Below are positions 25,530 through 34,572 of a stretch of 64,000 bases of DNA, piece after piece (position 1 is the stretch's first letter; each line of letters starts with the position of its first letter). Made by a program: the position numbers and the translations under genes. Below the pieces are notes generated by a model. It was not told the DNA's origin, did no database searches, and saw only the letters and a program-made list of their open reading frames with translations. Location: contig JAEYSV010000064.1 of NCBI GenBank assembly GCA_023434365.1, positions 48,953 to 112,952 of the forward strand, given 5' to 3'. Source of the stretch: Bacillota bacterium (GTDB lineage Bacteria > Bacillota > Clostridia > Lachnospirales > Lachnospiraceae).

Positions 25530-26312
25530 ATGAATATTGCAATCTCGGTTAATCAAAGTCAATTATTAGATGTATTACTTAATGTTGCGGTTGTGCGCCC
25601 AGTTTTTATATGGGGGGCTCCTGGTATTGGTAAGTCTTCCATCGTTGAGAATTTTGCTGAGTCTCTTGGCTTACCCTGTGTATCGTTGTTGGGCAGTCAG
25701 TTGGCACCTGAGGATATCATTGGAGTTCCACAAATTATTGATGGCAAAAGTGTATTTTGCCCGCCGCGTATGATTGCAAGAGAAGAACCATATTGTCTTT
25801 TCCTTGATGAGTTAAATGCTTGTTCGCAGGAAGTTCAGAAGGCATTTTCAACTCCTCGTTCATGGCATATGTTGTCCGACGCACTTTATAGTTATGGAGA
25901 TAAGATTACGGAGAAAGAGCTAGAAATACTGGCAAATGGTTGTCTTTCACCTCAGCATGCGGTGCAGTTTAGGGCATTTATCAAACAAATCCGCAATAGA
26001 TATGCTCTTTCTGCGATTATTGATGGTGAGCAGAAGTGGCCAAATGCACCTGGAGATCGAGATGCCCTTTATTTTCTTGCTCAGAGTTTTCGAGCTCAGC
26101 TTATTAAGGAACTTCCTAAGGATAAAAATAATATGACGGGCAACGCTCAGGCACTTGGAATTAGAGCAAAAGCACTGATGAAAGATTTGGCCAATATTAG
26201 CCTTGAGATAGCACAGATGGCGGTAGCAGCTACAGAGAGTGAATCACTGCCAGATTGGTTTATGGTGGAAATTGTACGTGATTTGCCAAGGTTAGCAGAA
26301 AAGAGTAAATAG
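25530..26312 (+). CDS. MoxR-type AAA ATPase with an apparent internal deletion
   Basis: 260 residues, GAGG ribosome site. Residues 1-105 are the front of a dynein-related (AAA_5/MoxR) ATPase: Walker A GAPGIGKSS at 29-37, then EDIIGVPQI, and Walker B CLFLDELNA at 89-97. At residue 106 the sequence jumps from SQEVQKAF straight to STPRSWHMLSDAL, which in complete relatives lies far downstream. The part that normally follows Walker B, with sensor 1 (an Asn in a GAGNR-like strand) and the arginine finger, is absent. The frame is kept. The gene stops one base before the VWA/metallopeptidase gene, its usual partner. The protein could still bind ATP but should not cycle normally. Confidence 0.8.
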   Translation: MNIAISVNQSQLLDVLLNVAVVRPVFIWGAPGIGKSSIVENFAESLGLPCVSLLGSQLAPEDIIGVPQIIDGKSVFCPPRMIAREEPYCLFLDELNACSQEVQKAFSTPRSWHMLSDALYSYGDKITEKELEILANGCLSPQHAVQFRAFIKQIRNRYALSAIIDGEQKWPNAPGDRDALYFLAQSFRAQLIKELPKDKNNMTGNAQALGIRAKALMKDLANISLEIAQMAVAATESESLPDWFMVEIVRDLPRLAEKSK

Positions 26313-26313
26313 T

Positions 26314-28116
26314 ATGGCATCAAAATCAAAACAAAAAGCAAAAGAGCAAAATGATATTGCACTCCAAAAGTTTAACGAAGGTTGCAAATTGGTTGAGGAA
26401 CATCCTATCTTTGCACAGTTAATTGAATATACCAATATTGTTCGCAGAGCAGAGATACCATACCATCAAACGGGACTGGCATATGTAAACAAGCTTGGAA
26501 TCATTTATTGCAATCCTAAGATTCGAGCAACACCCGAGGAGTGGGCTCATGCAATTGCTCATTGCCTCCTCCACCTTGGTATGCAACATTTTAAACAAAT
26601 GGAGTTTCAAAATCATTGGAACATAGCGTGTGATTGTATTGTGGAAAAGTTCTTAGCAGACCTAAAGTTTAGAAAACTGCAGAATCATTTACCCAATGGC
26701 ATTAATGATGAGCAAAAGTTATACGAGAGATTGGTAAATGGGGGTATCAAACCAGAATTCTGTGGGTTTGGTACTGCTGGTGAGAACTTGCTCGATATGG
26801 ACTTTGAAGATGATTATTGGCACTCGAGTCGCAAAATAAACTGGTCAGCATTGTTGGCAGCAGGGCTAAATAATGCGGTTAAGAGTGCGGTGAGTGTGGC
26901 AGCAGGAGACTTAAGCATAATTTATACTGATGGTTCTGCGTCTTTAAAAACAAGAGCAGAAGAAGCGAAAACATGGTTTATATCAAGTTACCCATTACTT
27001 GGAGCGATTGCGTCTAGGTTCAAGTTAATTGAAGACCCGATTATCTGTCAGCGCATGGAGATTAGTATTGCAGCAATATTTCCTTTTCTTTTTGAAATAT
27101 ATATCAATCCTGCCGCTGCGCTTACAAAAGAAGAGTGTAAATTCGTTATGGCACATGAATTCTTACACGCTGCACTTCGGCATGATGCTAGACATCAATG
27201 GCGAGATGCGTATCTGTGGAATGTAGCCTGTGATTATGTAATAAATGATTGGTTGACTGAGATGGGTGTTGGAGAACAACCGGTCGGATTGCTTTATGAT
27301 ACACAGTTTAAAGGATTGAATGCAGAATCAATCTATGACCGAATAGTCACAGACATACGTACATTTAGAAAGCTTGCAACACTTCGTGGAGTGGGGTTAG
27401 GAGACGTGCTATCAGGAAATGGTAACTGGTGGGAACGAGGAGAAGGTGTTGATCTTGATGAATTCTACCGGCGAGCACTGGGACAAGGTCTCACATATCA
27501 TCAAGAACAAGAGCGAGGGTATCTACCGGCGAGTCTGGTTGAAGAGATACGAGCACTCAGCCATCCACCCATTCCTTGGGATGTAGAGTTGGCGAATTGG
27601 TTTGATGAACAGTTCACTCCACTTGAGAAAGTAAGGTCCTATGCAAGACCAAGCAGGAGGCAGTCATCAACCCCAGACATTCCAAGGCCCAATTGGGTGG
27701 TAAGTCAAACATCACTGGATGGACGAACATTTGGTGTGGTACTTGATACCTCCGGATCTATGGATAGGTCACTATTAGCGTCAGCCCTAGGAGCAATTGC
27801 TAGCTATTCAGTTGCCAGAGATGTGCCTGCAGTTAGAGTCGTGTTCTGTGATGCCGAAGCCTATGACCAGGGTTATATGAAGCCCGAAGACATTGCCGAG
27901 ACGGTAAAAGTAAAAGGCAGAGGTGGCACTGTATTGCAACCGGGAATCGATTATTTACTAAACTCCGATGACTTTCCGAAAGATGCTCCTCTACTTATCA
28001 TAACAGATGGGGAATGTGATAAAGTTGTAGTACACGGCAGGGAGCATGCTTATCTGGTGCCACATTGGGCTAGTCTTCCGTTTGTGGCGAGGGGGAAAGT
28101 GTTTCGGATGAGGTAG
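26314..28116 (+). CDS. VWA-like protein with two metallopeptidase-like modules (DUF2201 type)
   Basis: 600 residues. Two related modules precede a C-terminal VWA-like domain. The second carries a full zinc motif, AHEFLHAALRH (His281, Glu282, His285, His290), followed by WNVACDYVINDWL. The first, at 75-110, is the same pattern with the catalytic Glu replaced: AHCLLHLGMQH (His83, Cys84, His87, His92), then WNIACDCIVEKFL. The VWA-like domain has a MIDAS-type DTSGSMD at 478-484 and LLIITDGECD near 565. MoxR ATPase plus VWA protein pairs act as metal- or complex-maturation chaperones. This pair lies one base apart, but the ATPase has lost an internal segment. Confidence 0.85.
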   Translation: MASKSKQKAKEQNDIALQKFNEGCKLVEEHPIFAQLIEYTNIVRRAEIPYHQTGLAYVNKLGIIYCNPKIRATPEEWAHAIAHCLLHLGMQHFKQMEFQNHWNIACDCIVEKFLADLKFRKLQNHLPNGINDEQKLYERLVNGGIKPEFCGFGTAGENLLDMDFEDDYWHSSRKINWSALLAAGLNNAVKSAVSVAAGDLSIIYTDGSASLKTRAEEAKTWFISSYPLLGAIASRFKLIEDPIICQRMEISIAAIFPFLFEIYINPAAALTKEECKFVMAHEFLHAALRHDARHQWRDAYLWNVACDYVINDWLTEMGVGEQPVGLLYDTQFKGLNAESIYDRIVTDIRTFRKLATLRGVGLGDVLSGNGNWWERGEGVDLDEFYRRALGQGLTYHQEQERGYLPASLVEEIRALSHPPIPWDVELANWFDEQFTPLEKVRSYARPSRRQSSTPDIPRPNWVVSQTSLDGRTFGVVLDTSGSMDRSLLASALGAIASYSVARDVPAVRVVFCDAEAYDQGYMKPEDIAETVKVKGRGGTVLQPGIDYLLNSDDFPKDAPLLIITDGECDKVVVHGREHAYLVPHWASLPFVARGKVFRMR

Positions 28117-28126
28117 TGGTGATTAA

Positions 28127-28497
28127 TTAACGAATTATAAAAGGGAAAGCATAGATGAATATATTTATGAAAGTTTGATGAATTCTCTTGATGGAGTTGT
28201 GAATTGGCATAAGCTGAATCCCATAGGATATGTTGATTCACATCAAGATTATACTGGATATTTTTATTACGAAAATGCTTATATGTACGTAAGAGTAACT
28301 AGCTAGACAAAGTTATGAGTTACGAGAATATTTAACGTATGGAAAGGTGTATGATGATAAAGAAATGCCACATATAATACTTAAACCAGAGTTTAAATAC
28401 TGAGTAAAAGCTATACAAGTATTTTGCTACATATAAGAAAGATGTATTACCACAAATAAGTGAAGTGAGTAAAGCATTAAATCCATACACAAGTTAA
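28127..28497 (+). pseudogene. Decayed gene with at least two frame changes
   Basis: No intact frame, but coding-like peptide runs through three successive frames in the same direction. From 28127 to 28306 it contains VVNWHKLNPIGYVDSHQDY and ends YVRVTS. About 28312-28402 reads SYELREYLTYGKVYDDKEM and ends PEFKY. About 28407-28497 reads LYKYFATYKKDVLPQ and ends NPYTS. No start codon with a ribosome site precedes the first part. I read it as the C-terminal remains of one protein broken by frameshifts. The remaining stretch to 28667 holds only a short hairpin (AAGGGT-AAC-ACCCTT near 28506) and no gene. Confidence 0.55.
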
Positions 28498-28679
28498 TTA
28501 GTGGTAAAGGGTAACACCCTTGGCCAGCTAAATCTAAACTCCATCACTTAAGGTAGCGAAATGCTATAGCCATGTAGTATAAGAAGTTCTTTCACCTCAT
28601 GTGAAGTAAGTAGACTTTTTTACTATTATATATTTTGTATAGATATTCTGAAAAAAATATTTAAGAAATGGAGTTTGTC

Positions 28680-29309
28680 ATGAAGATAAGTAGAAATGAT
28701 CCATGCCCATGTGGGAGTGGAAAAAAGTATAAACAGTGTTGTTTAAATAGTAAAAATCCATCAAATGAATATGAATTAATTAGAACAGTTGTAAGTCAGG
28801 GAGGATATAGTGTAGATTTAGCAGATAGCATATGCAATTTATTAAGATACATGAAAGAAAAAACATGGATAGGAGCATGTCATGCAACTTGTGCAGCACT
28901 TTATGTATCACTGGTTGAATTAGGGTATGGTCCAAAGCTCTGCATGGGTGAAGTGGAAATCCCATCTTTTGTATTTGATCATTCATGGATTGAATTAGAT
29001 GGTAGGATTATTGATATTGCTGTTTCAATGACATTAATTGGTGGTGGGTTGCCAATTTCAAATCCAGTAGTTTTGGATATTAATATATGTACCGGTGAGA
29101 AATATGATGTTATGTATGGAACTAGAAATGGACGAGGTCTCGATCCGGAAGCCGGGGGTGTTGCTAGTGTTTCATTTTGTAGGTATATGGACAGTTTTCC
29201 GGATGAGCGAAATGGATTGTGGGGGGTTGTTGAAAAGATATTAGAGAAGAAAATTGATATTGAATTACTTAAGGATAAGTATAAGAATACAAAATGGGAA
29301 AAAAGATAA
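28680..29309 (+). CDS. SEC-C zinc-motif protein with a Cys-His-Asp domain
   Basis: Start at the ATG at 28680, with GGAG 7 bases upstream; 209 residues. Residues 3-21 are a SEC-C zinc motif: SRNDPCPCGSGKKYKQCC with Cys9, Cys11, Cys20, Cys21. From about 60 the sequence resembles a transglutaminase/papain-like fold. It has Cys67 (or Cys71) in GACHATCAALYVSL, His101 in FDHSWIELDG and Asp112 in RIIDIAV, the expected order for a Cys-His-Asp triad. SEC-C motifs are common as tags on defence and quality-control proteins. The gene stands alone between decayed sequence and abiH. Catalytic activity is inferred from motif spacing only. Confidence 0.75.
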   Translation: MKISRNDPCPCGSGKKYKQCCLNSKNPSNEYELIRTVVSQGGYSVDLADSICNLLRYMKEKTWIGACHATCAALYVSLVELGYGPKLCMGEVEIPSFVFDHSWIELDGRIIDIAVSMTLIGGGLPISNPVVLDINICTGEKYDVMYGTRNGRGLDPEAGGVASVSFCRYMDSFPDERNGLWGVVEKILEKKIDIELLKDKYKNTKWEKR

Positions 29310-29566
29310 AATCTATAGATTTAATAATGTTCTTATGTTGTTGATAGATGTTTGAAATATAGGGATTATTAATTTATGGGATTTTATGATAAAAGAATTT
29401 ATGTTATAGTAGTTAATGAGGTATGTGATATAGTATTTTAATAAGATTTGAATAAAAGATCAAAGATTAAATCAATATATCTTTATATATTTATTGAGAG
29501 TATCCTAATAGTGCATTCAATTATAACGTTTACAACTTATATACATTAATTTTATAAGGAGTTAGC

Positions 29567-30505
29567 ATGAAATTAGTAATTATTGGAAATGGTTTTGATT
29601 TACATCATAGATTAAATACATCCTTTAATAGTTTTAGAGAATACTTGAATAGTATCAATAAAATTGATCTAGTTCTTAATATTGATTCTATTATTGAAAG
29701 GCATCGAAAGACGTTAAACCTTGCAAATCAAGAAATAGCATGGAATAATATAGAAAGTATATTAAACTTAGAATTTAATTCAATATACGGAAATATAGAA
29801 CAGATTGAAAATTTAGAGGATTTAGTAGAAGAATTTGTTCAAAACTTCTATGAATATTTAATGTACGAAGAAAACAGTGCAAATGTAAAAATTAATGAGA
29901 ATATCAAAAATTTAATTGGAGATGCCGAGATTTTTATTGTATTTAATTACACGAAAACATATAAGGCCTATATTCAAAAAGAAAATGTAGATGTTTTTCA
30001 TATCCATGGGGAACTTGATAAGAATAATTTACCTTTAATTGGTTATCATAGAGGTCCAATTTCTATAAAACGAGCTACATCTGATTATTATTTAAAATAT
30101 AATAATTTTGTTTTACATAAACCTGCAATGGCCTTTAAACAGAATTTGCGAGATCTTGATAAAGAAATACTAGATTTTGTTAATAAGTATAGTTATAAAG
30201 TAAATGAGGTTGTAGTGGTTGGATATTCATTTGGAGAGAGTGACGATCATGTTTATGAAATTATTAATAATCTATTAATTACTCAAGATCACTCAAGAAA
30301 CATGTATTACTTGGATGCAAAAAAGCTTCCCAAAATAAATTTCTATTTGTTTATCTATAATTTGCATGAAGCAAATGAATTAATTAATAAATTAAAAATG
30401 AAATTCATGAGAAAATTTAATAGAAATATAGAAGTTAGAAAATATGGAAATGGTATACGCAAAGATGTTGAAGAATTAATTCATTTTCATTTGGTTGACT
30501 ACTAA
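29567..30505 (+). CDS. abiH: AbiH family abortive-infection protein
   Basis: 312 residues, ribosome site AAGGAG. The N-terminus is diagnostic: MKLVIIGNGFDLHHRLNTSFNSFREYL, matching the AbiH GNGFDLxHxLxTxYxxF pattern, which resembles a nucleotide-binding Rossmann start. Further conserved blocks are FIVFNYTKTY, HIHGEL and the C-terminal VVVVGYSFGESDDHVYEIIN. AbiH was described as a single-gene phage abortive-infection factor; its biochemical activity is not established. The gene is very AT-rich relative to the sugar-use genes to the right, consistent with acquisition. It is transcribed toward, but 226 bases from, the NERD gene. Confidence 0.88.
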   Translation: MKLVIIGNGFDLHHRLNTSFNSFREYLNSINKIDLVLNIDSIIERHRKTLNLANQEIAWNNIESILNLEFNSIYGNIEQIENLEDLVEEFVQNFYEYLMYEENSANVKINENIKNLIGDAEIFIVFNYTKTYKAYIQKENVDVFHIHGELDKNNLPLIGYHRGPISIKRATSDYYLKYNNFVLHKPAMAFKQNLRDLDKEILDFVNKYSYKVNEVVVVGYSFGESDDHVYEIINNLLITQDHSRNMYYLDAKKLPKINFYLFIYNLHEANELINKLKMKFMRKFNRNIEVRKYGNGIRKDVEELIHFHLVDY

Positions 30506-30600
30506 AATAGTATATTATGCTATATTTATAAAGTTAATATCTATACTATTTATATAAAACTGGGTAATATATGGTGTACTATAAGTATTTAAAAGCTTTT

Positions 30601-30636
30601 GCAGTATACATACACTAAGGTTTATACTGCATTTTA
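30601..30636 (+). terminator. Possible terminator after abiH
   Basis: GCAGTATA (30601-30608) pairs with TATACTGC (30623-30630) around a 14-base loop and is followed by ATTTTAT. The stem is AT-rich and the T-run short, so this is weak. Confidence 0.4.
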
Positions 30637-30731
30637 TCAAGAAAACTGAGTATACAGCAAAGGTGAGAATACTGATGTTGTGGTTGTTGTAGCCAGCAAA
30701 AAAAATCATAACGAAAGGCAAATAAAAGCAA

Positions 30732-31469
30732 ATGGATAATTGGATATTTTATCTAATAGGGTTTATGATGTTGAGCATGCTCATTAGAATATTCACTCCT
30801 ACAATAAAGGGATGGATAGGTGAAGCAACGGTAGCAACTATTTTATCTACATTACCAAAGGAAGAGTACCGTGTTTTAAATAATATAATGCTTCGTACTG
30901 ATAGGGGAACAACACAAATAGATCATGTTGTGGTGTCCAATTACGGCATATTTGTAATTGAAACCAAGAATTATAAAGGTTGGATTACTGGCTCTGAGAA
31001 TTCTGAACAGTGGATTAAAAATATGTACGGTAAAAAATATCCTTTTCGTAATCCGATTAAGCAGAATTTTGGACATGTTAAAGCTTTGGAATCTGTTTTG
31101 CGATTGCCCAATAATGTGTTTATCCCAATCGTTGTATTCTCTTCCAATGCTAATTTAAAAGTGAAAACAAATCATCTAGTTGTATATACAGTAAAACTTA
31201 AAAGCACTATTCTTTCTTTTCATGAGAAAAAGATAGACTCAACTCATTTGGAGCAGATGGTATCCAATATTACCGAAGCGAATGTAGACTCGAAAGAAAA
31301 CAGAAAAGAACATGTGGAAGGTATACGTAATAAAGTAATAACCGATAGACTAAGCATTAAAAATGGTGTCTGTCCGAAATGTGGTGGACGGCTTGTACAA
31401 AGAAGAGGAAAGTATGGAGCTTTTACCGGATGTAGTAACTATCCAAGATGCAGATATATTGTCAAGTAA
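30732..31469 (+). CDS. NERD nuclease-domain membrane protein with zinc ribbon
   Basis: 245 residues. A membrane helix at about 5-25 is followed by a NERD domain (27 to about 140). Its pattern is GWIGEATVATIL, GTTQIDHVVVSNYGIFVIETKNYKG, holding the Asp and the Glu-x-Lys of a PD-(D/E)XK-like nuclease core. The last 34 residues are a topoisomerase-type four-cysteine zinc ribbon: CPKCGGRLVQRRGKYGAFTGCSNYPRCRY. NERD plus zinc ribbon is a known combination, thought to act on DNA. Here it is the first gene of a tight run (37 bases to the HNH gene) of nucleic-acid-acting proteins, which supports a defence role. Confidence 0.88.
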   Translation: MDNWIFYLIGFMMLSMLIRIFTPTIKGWIGEATVATILSTLPKEEYRVLNNIMLRTDRGTTQIDHVVVSNYGIFVIETKNYKGWITGSENSEQWIKNMYGKKYPFRNPIKQNFGHVKALESVLRLPNNVFIPIVVFSSNANLKVKTNHLVVYTVKLKSTILSFHEKKIDSTHLEQMVSNITEANVDSKENRKEHVEGIRNKVITDRLSIKNGVCPKCGGRLVQRRGKYGAFTGCSNYPRCRYIVK

Positions 31470-31506
31470 CACTATTAAAATACGAAATGACTAGGGTGGG
31501 GGAGCA

Positions 31507-32679
31507 ATGGCTGAGTTAAATGATAGAAAAAGTATCAATTTAAATATAAATAACATATTGCCACCAACAGACGATCTACCCGTTCATCTGCTAGCTGCTA
31601 TTTTTAAGGATAAAAATCAAAGTTACAAATTGTTCTGGTTTCAGGCAATACTTGATTTTGTTTGCCAAGGCGAGATGGTGATAACGTATGAACAACTGAT
31701 TCATCAGATGGTTGCAGAGGCATGGTACATGGTTATGGAATATCGCTTAAACCTTGGACCAGCAGATGCTTTGGAGATATTGATTAATCAGGTACGGGAT
31801 TCTTCAGGACTTTTGCCGACAGCCAAGAAAGATGAAATAATTCATTATTTAAGTACTAGTGATGATGCTAATATTAAAAAGGCAAAGCAAAAGTTGATTC
31901 TTAACGTGCCTTACCGGTTGCAGGCTCCTTTTCTAGGAAAGATGTCAGAAAGCGAATGGCGTGATTACAACTATATTGAGACGAAGGCAAGTCAGGATAC
32001 TAGGTTACTCTATTACTACGAGCTATTATCGAATAAGACTAAGCGGATTCGTATGAATGATAAGTGGGCTAACTACTTAGTGAGAAACGAAGCCATTGTA
32101 AGAGGCTGGATTCAGAATGAGCTGATTTTATACCTACAGAGACGAAATCCGAATGTGCCAGGTATTCCATTTAAAATTCGGCCACCAGAAAAGCGTGATT
32201 TGAAAACTGCGATGGAGTTTTGGAATACTATCATACAGAACCACGAGTTGAGAGACGTATATACTGGGAAACTTCTTAATAATGATAATTTTAGCGAGTT
32301 AGGGAGGATACATATTGACCATTTTATTCCCTGGTCGTATGTCGCCAGTGATGAGATATGGAATTTGACACCGACATTTGCTAAAATTAATATAAGTAAA
32401 AGCAATCAGTTACCTAATCTGGAGACAGATCTGTTATTATTGTCTAAGCAGCATTACGATGCTTTTCGGATTGCACAAAGCAATAAGGAAATCTGGAGAT
32501 TATTTCAAAAATATCAAAGGAAAAATCTAAATAATCATGATGCAGCAAATAAACTATATTCTAGTGAAGTTTCGCAAAATGAATTTTATCGCAATATGAG
32601 ATCTATACTAATCCCAATTGGTCAATCTGCAAAAAATCTTGGATTTACGGACTGGGAAAACAGATCAATACATATTTAG
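31507..32679 (+). CDS. HNH endonuclease domain protein
   Basis: 390 residues; GGGTGGGGGAGC precedes the ATG. The N-terminal 200 residues are a helical domain of unknown family (DDLPVHLLAAIFKDKNQSYKLFWFQAILD) seen on other HNH-bearing defence proteins. The HNH nuclease lies near 255-310: VYTGKLL, then IHIDHFIPWSYVASDEIWNLTPTFAKINISKSNQLP, giving the Asp-His pair, the Asn and the closing Lys-Ser-Asn. The cysteine usually found before YTGK is Val here, so the zinc-binding form of HNH is not indicated. It stands 29 bases before the helicase gene and should be co-expressed with it. Confidence 0.85.
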   Translation: MAELNDRKSINLNINNILPPTDDLPVHLLAAIFKDKNQSYKLFWFQAILDFVCQGEMVITYEQLIHQMVAEAWYMVMEYRLNLGPADALEILINQVRDSSGLLPTAKKDEIIHYLSTSDDANIKKAKQKLILNVPYRLQAPFLGKMSESEWRDYNYIETKASQDTRLLYYYELLSNKTKRIRMNDKWANYLVRNEAIVRGWIQNELILYLQRRNPNVPGIPFKIRPPEKRDLKTAMEFWNTIIQNHELRDVYTGKLLNNDNFSELGRIHIDHFIPWSYVASDEIWNLTPTFAKINISKSNQLPNLETDLLLLSKQHYDAFRIAQSNKEIWRLFQKYQRKNLNNHDAANKLYSSEVSQNEFYRNMRSILIPIGQSAKNLGFTDWENRSIHI

Positions 32680-32708
32680 TAATAGCATTTACCGGCGGGG
32701 GGGATACC

Positions 32709-34571
32709 ATGATAGTATACGATGGCACGAAAAATGATTTTTTAAAAAGTGTAGAATCAGATACGATTGCATTAGAGATTGAAGATAATATCTATCACAA
32801 AATGCATCGTGCAACTGCTAAAAATGAATTTCGTTCTTGGGAAAACTCGCTGAAGCATATGTATATCGTGTTAAATGATGCAAAGATTCCTACCGATGCC
32901 GGGATTGCGATTGAATACAATATTCCGCAGACGTCAAAGCGCGTGGACTTTTTGATTTCGGGTTATGATTATACTAACAAAGGGAATGTAGTCATTATTG
33001 AATTGAAGCAATGGGACGCGATTAACGCTGTTCCAGGCTTAGATGCGTTAGTGGAAACTTATACAGGCAATGCAATAAGGAGGGTGGTTCATCCTTCTTA
33101 TCAAGCGTGGTCGTATTCTATGCTAATCAAAGATTATAATGAAACGGTACAAAATAATAATATCGTTCTTTCTCCTTGCGCGTTCTTGCACAACTATCGA
33201 AGACAAGAAAATGATCCTTTGGACAAGCCGCAGTATGACTTATATCTAGATGAAGCTCCAGCATTTACAAAAGGTGAAATAGAAAAGTTACGGGATTTCA
33301 TTAAGAAGTCAATTATATTTGGGGATAATAATGAGCTGCTTTATCAGATTGAACATGGTAGGATTAAGCCGTCTAAATCATTACAGGATTCTCTGGCAGC
33401 CATGCTTAAAGGGAATAAAGAGTTTACCATGATTGATGAGCAAAAGGTTGTTTATGAAGAAATCCTAGATATTTCATGTAAGTCGCAGCAGGATTCTAAA
33501 AAGCGAGTGGTGATCATAAAGGGTGGACCAGGAACGGGAAAGACAGTTGTTGCGATTAATCTCTTATCTGATCTGACAAGGAAAGAGCAGTTCTGCCAAT
33601 ATGTTTCTAAAAATAGTGCACCTCGTAATGTTTATCAGAAAAAACTCAAGGGTGAGATAAAAAAGAGCAGTGTCGATAATATGTTCAAAGGGTCTGGGAT
33701 TTATACAGAGGCGCCACTTAGTGCAGTGGATACCATTTTGGTGGATGAAGCGCATCGATTAAATGCGAAATCCGGGATGTTTCACAATTTGGGTGAAAAT
33801 CAGATTAAAGAGATTATTAATGCTGCAAAATGCAGTGTCTTTTTCATAGATGAAAGCCAGCGGGTTACGATTAATGACATTGGCAGTATTGAGGAAATAG
33901 AACGTTGGGCGAAACGATTAAGTGCTGAGGTTTATCATCAGGAGCTCACATCTCAGTTTCGCTGTAATGGGTCAGATGGCTATTTAGCTTGGTTAGATGA
34001 TGTGTTAGAGATTCGCTCCACTGCAAACTATGACATGAATGATATTGATTATGATATACGAATCGTAGATACTCCACACGAAATAAAGAACATTATTCTT
34101 GAAAGAAATAGGAATAGCAATCGTTCCAGAATCCTAGCCGGTTATTGTTGGAACTGGATTAGGCAGGGTAAAAATGATTCTACTGTGCATGATATAAAGA
34201 TAAATGATTTTGAGATGAGCTGGAACCTTGGGAACTCAACTACCTTTGCCATTGATGAAGGTTCTGTTCATGAAGTAGGATGTATTCATACATCACAAGG
34301 TTTGGAATTCGATTTTGTAGGCGTGATTATCGGTGAAGATATGAGGTATGAACATGGTAGGATTGTAACGGATTTTACTAAGCGCGCTTCTACCGACCAA
34401 TCTCTAAAAGGCATTAAGTCAATGTATAAAAAAGATCCGCAAAAAGCATGCGAGATTGCTGATGAAATCATTAAGAATACCTATCGAACTTTGATGACGA
34501 GAGGTATGAAGGGCTGCTATGTCTACTGTGTAGACCCAAAACTTGCTAACTATCTAAAAGAAAGGCTATAA
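32709..34571 (+). CDS. PD-(D/E)XK nuclease fused to DUF2075 helicase (Schlafen-like AAA)
   Basis: 620 residues, behind GGCGGGGGGG. The N-terminal 200 residues have a PD-(D/E)XK signature: KRVDFLISGYD with Asp80, then VVIIELKQWD with Glu98 and Lys100. The helicase part begins near 265 with Walker A GGPGTGKT (about 272-279), then LVDEAHRLN (near 346), FFIDESQRVT (near 380), and a C-terminal SF1-like block GCIHTSQGLEFDFVGVIIG and YRTLMTRGMKGCYVY. This is the DUF2075 (Schlafen group 3-like) family, which resembles UvrD-type DNA or RNA helicases. Only one base separates it from the MazG gene. A nuclease-helicase beside a nucleotide pyrophosphohydrolase fits an anti-phage role. Confidence 0.88.
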   Translation: MIVYDGTKNDFLKSVESDTIALEIEDNIYHKMHRATAKNEFRSWENSLKHMYIVLNDAKIPTDAGIAIEYNIPQTSKRVDFLISGYDYTNKGNVVIIELKQWDAINAVPGLDALVETYTGNAIRRVVHPSYQAWSYSMLIKDYNETVQNNNIVLSPCAFLHNYRRQENDPLDKPQYDLYLDEAPAFTKGEIEKLRDFIKKSIIFGDNNELLYQIEHGRIKPSKSLQDSLAAMLKGNKEFTMIDEQKVVYEEILDISCKSQQDSKKRVVIIKGGPGTGKTVVAINLLSDLTRKEQFCQYVSKNSAPRNVYQKKLKGEIKKSSVDNMFKGSGIYTEAPLSAVDTILVDEAHRLNAKSGMFHNLGENQIKEIINAAKCSVFFIDESQRVTINDIGSIEEIERWAKRLSAEVYHQELTSQFRCNGSDGYLAWLDDVLEIRSTANYDMNDIDYDIRIVDTPHEIKNIILERNRNSNRSRILAGYCWNWIRQGKNDSTVHDIKINDFEMSWNLGNSTTFAIDEGSVHEVGCIHTSQGLEFDFVGVIIGEDMRYEHGRIVTDFTKRASTDQSLKGIKSMYKKDPQKACEIADEIIKNTYRTLMTRGMKGCYVYCVDPKLANYLKERL

Positions 34572-34572
34572 G

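Noticed and set aside
29310..29566. Palindrome AAATCTATAGATTT and surrounding AT-rich gap as an operator
   Set aside because: A single short dyad in very AT-rich DNA, far from the abiH start and with no promoter match.
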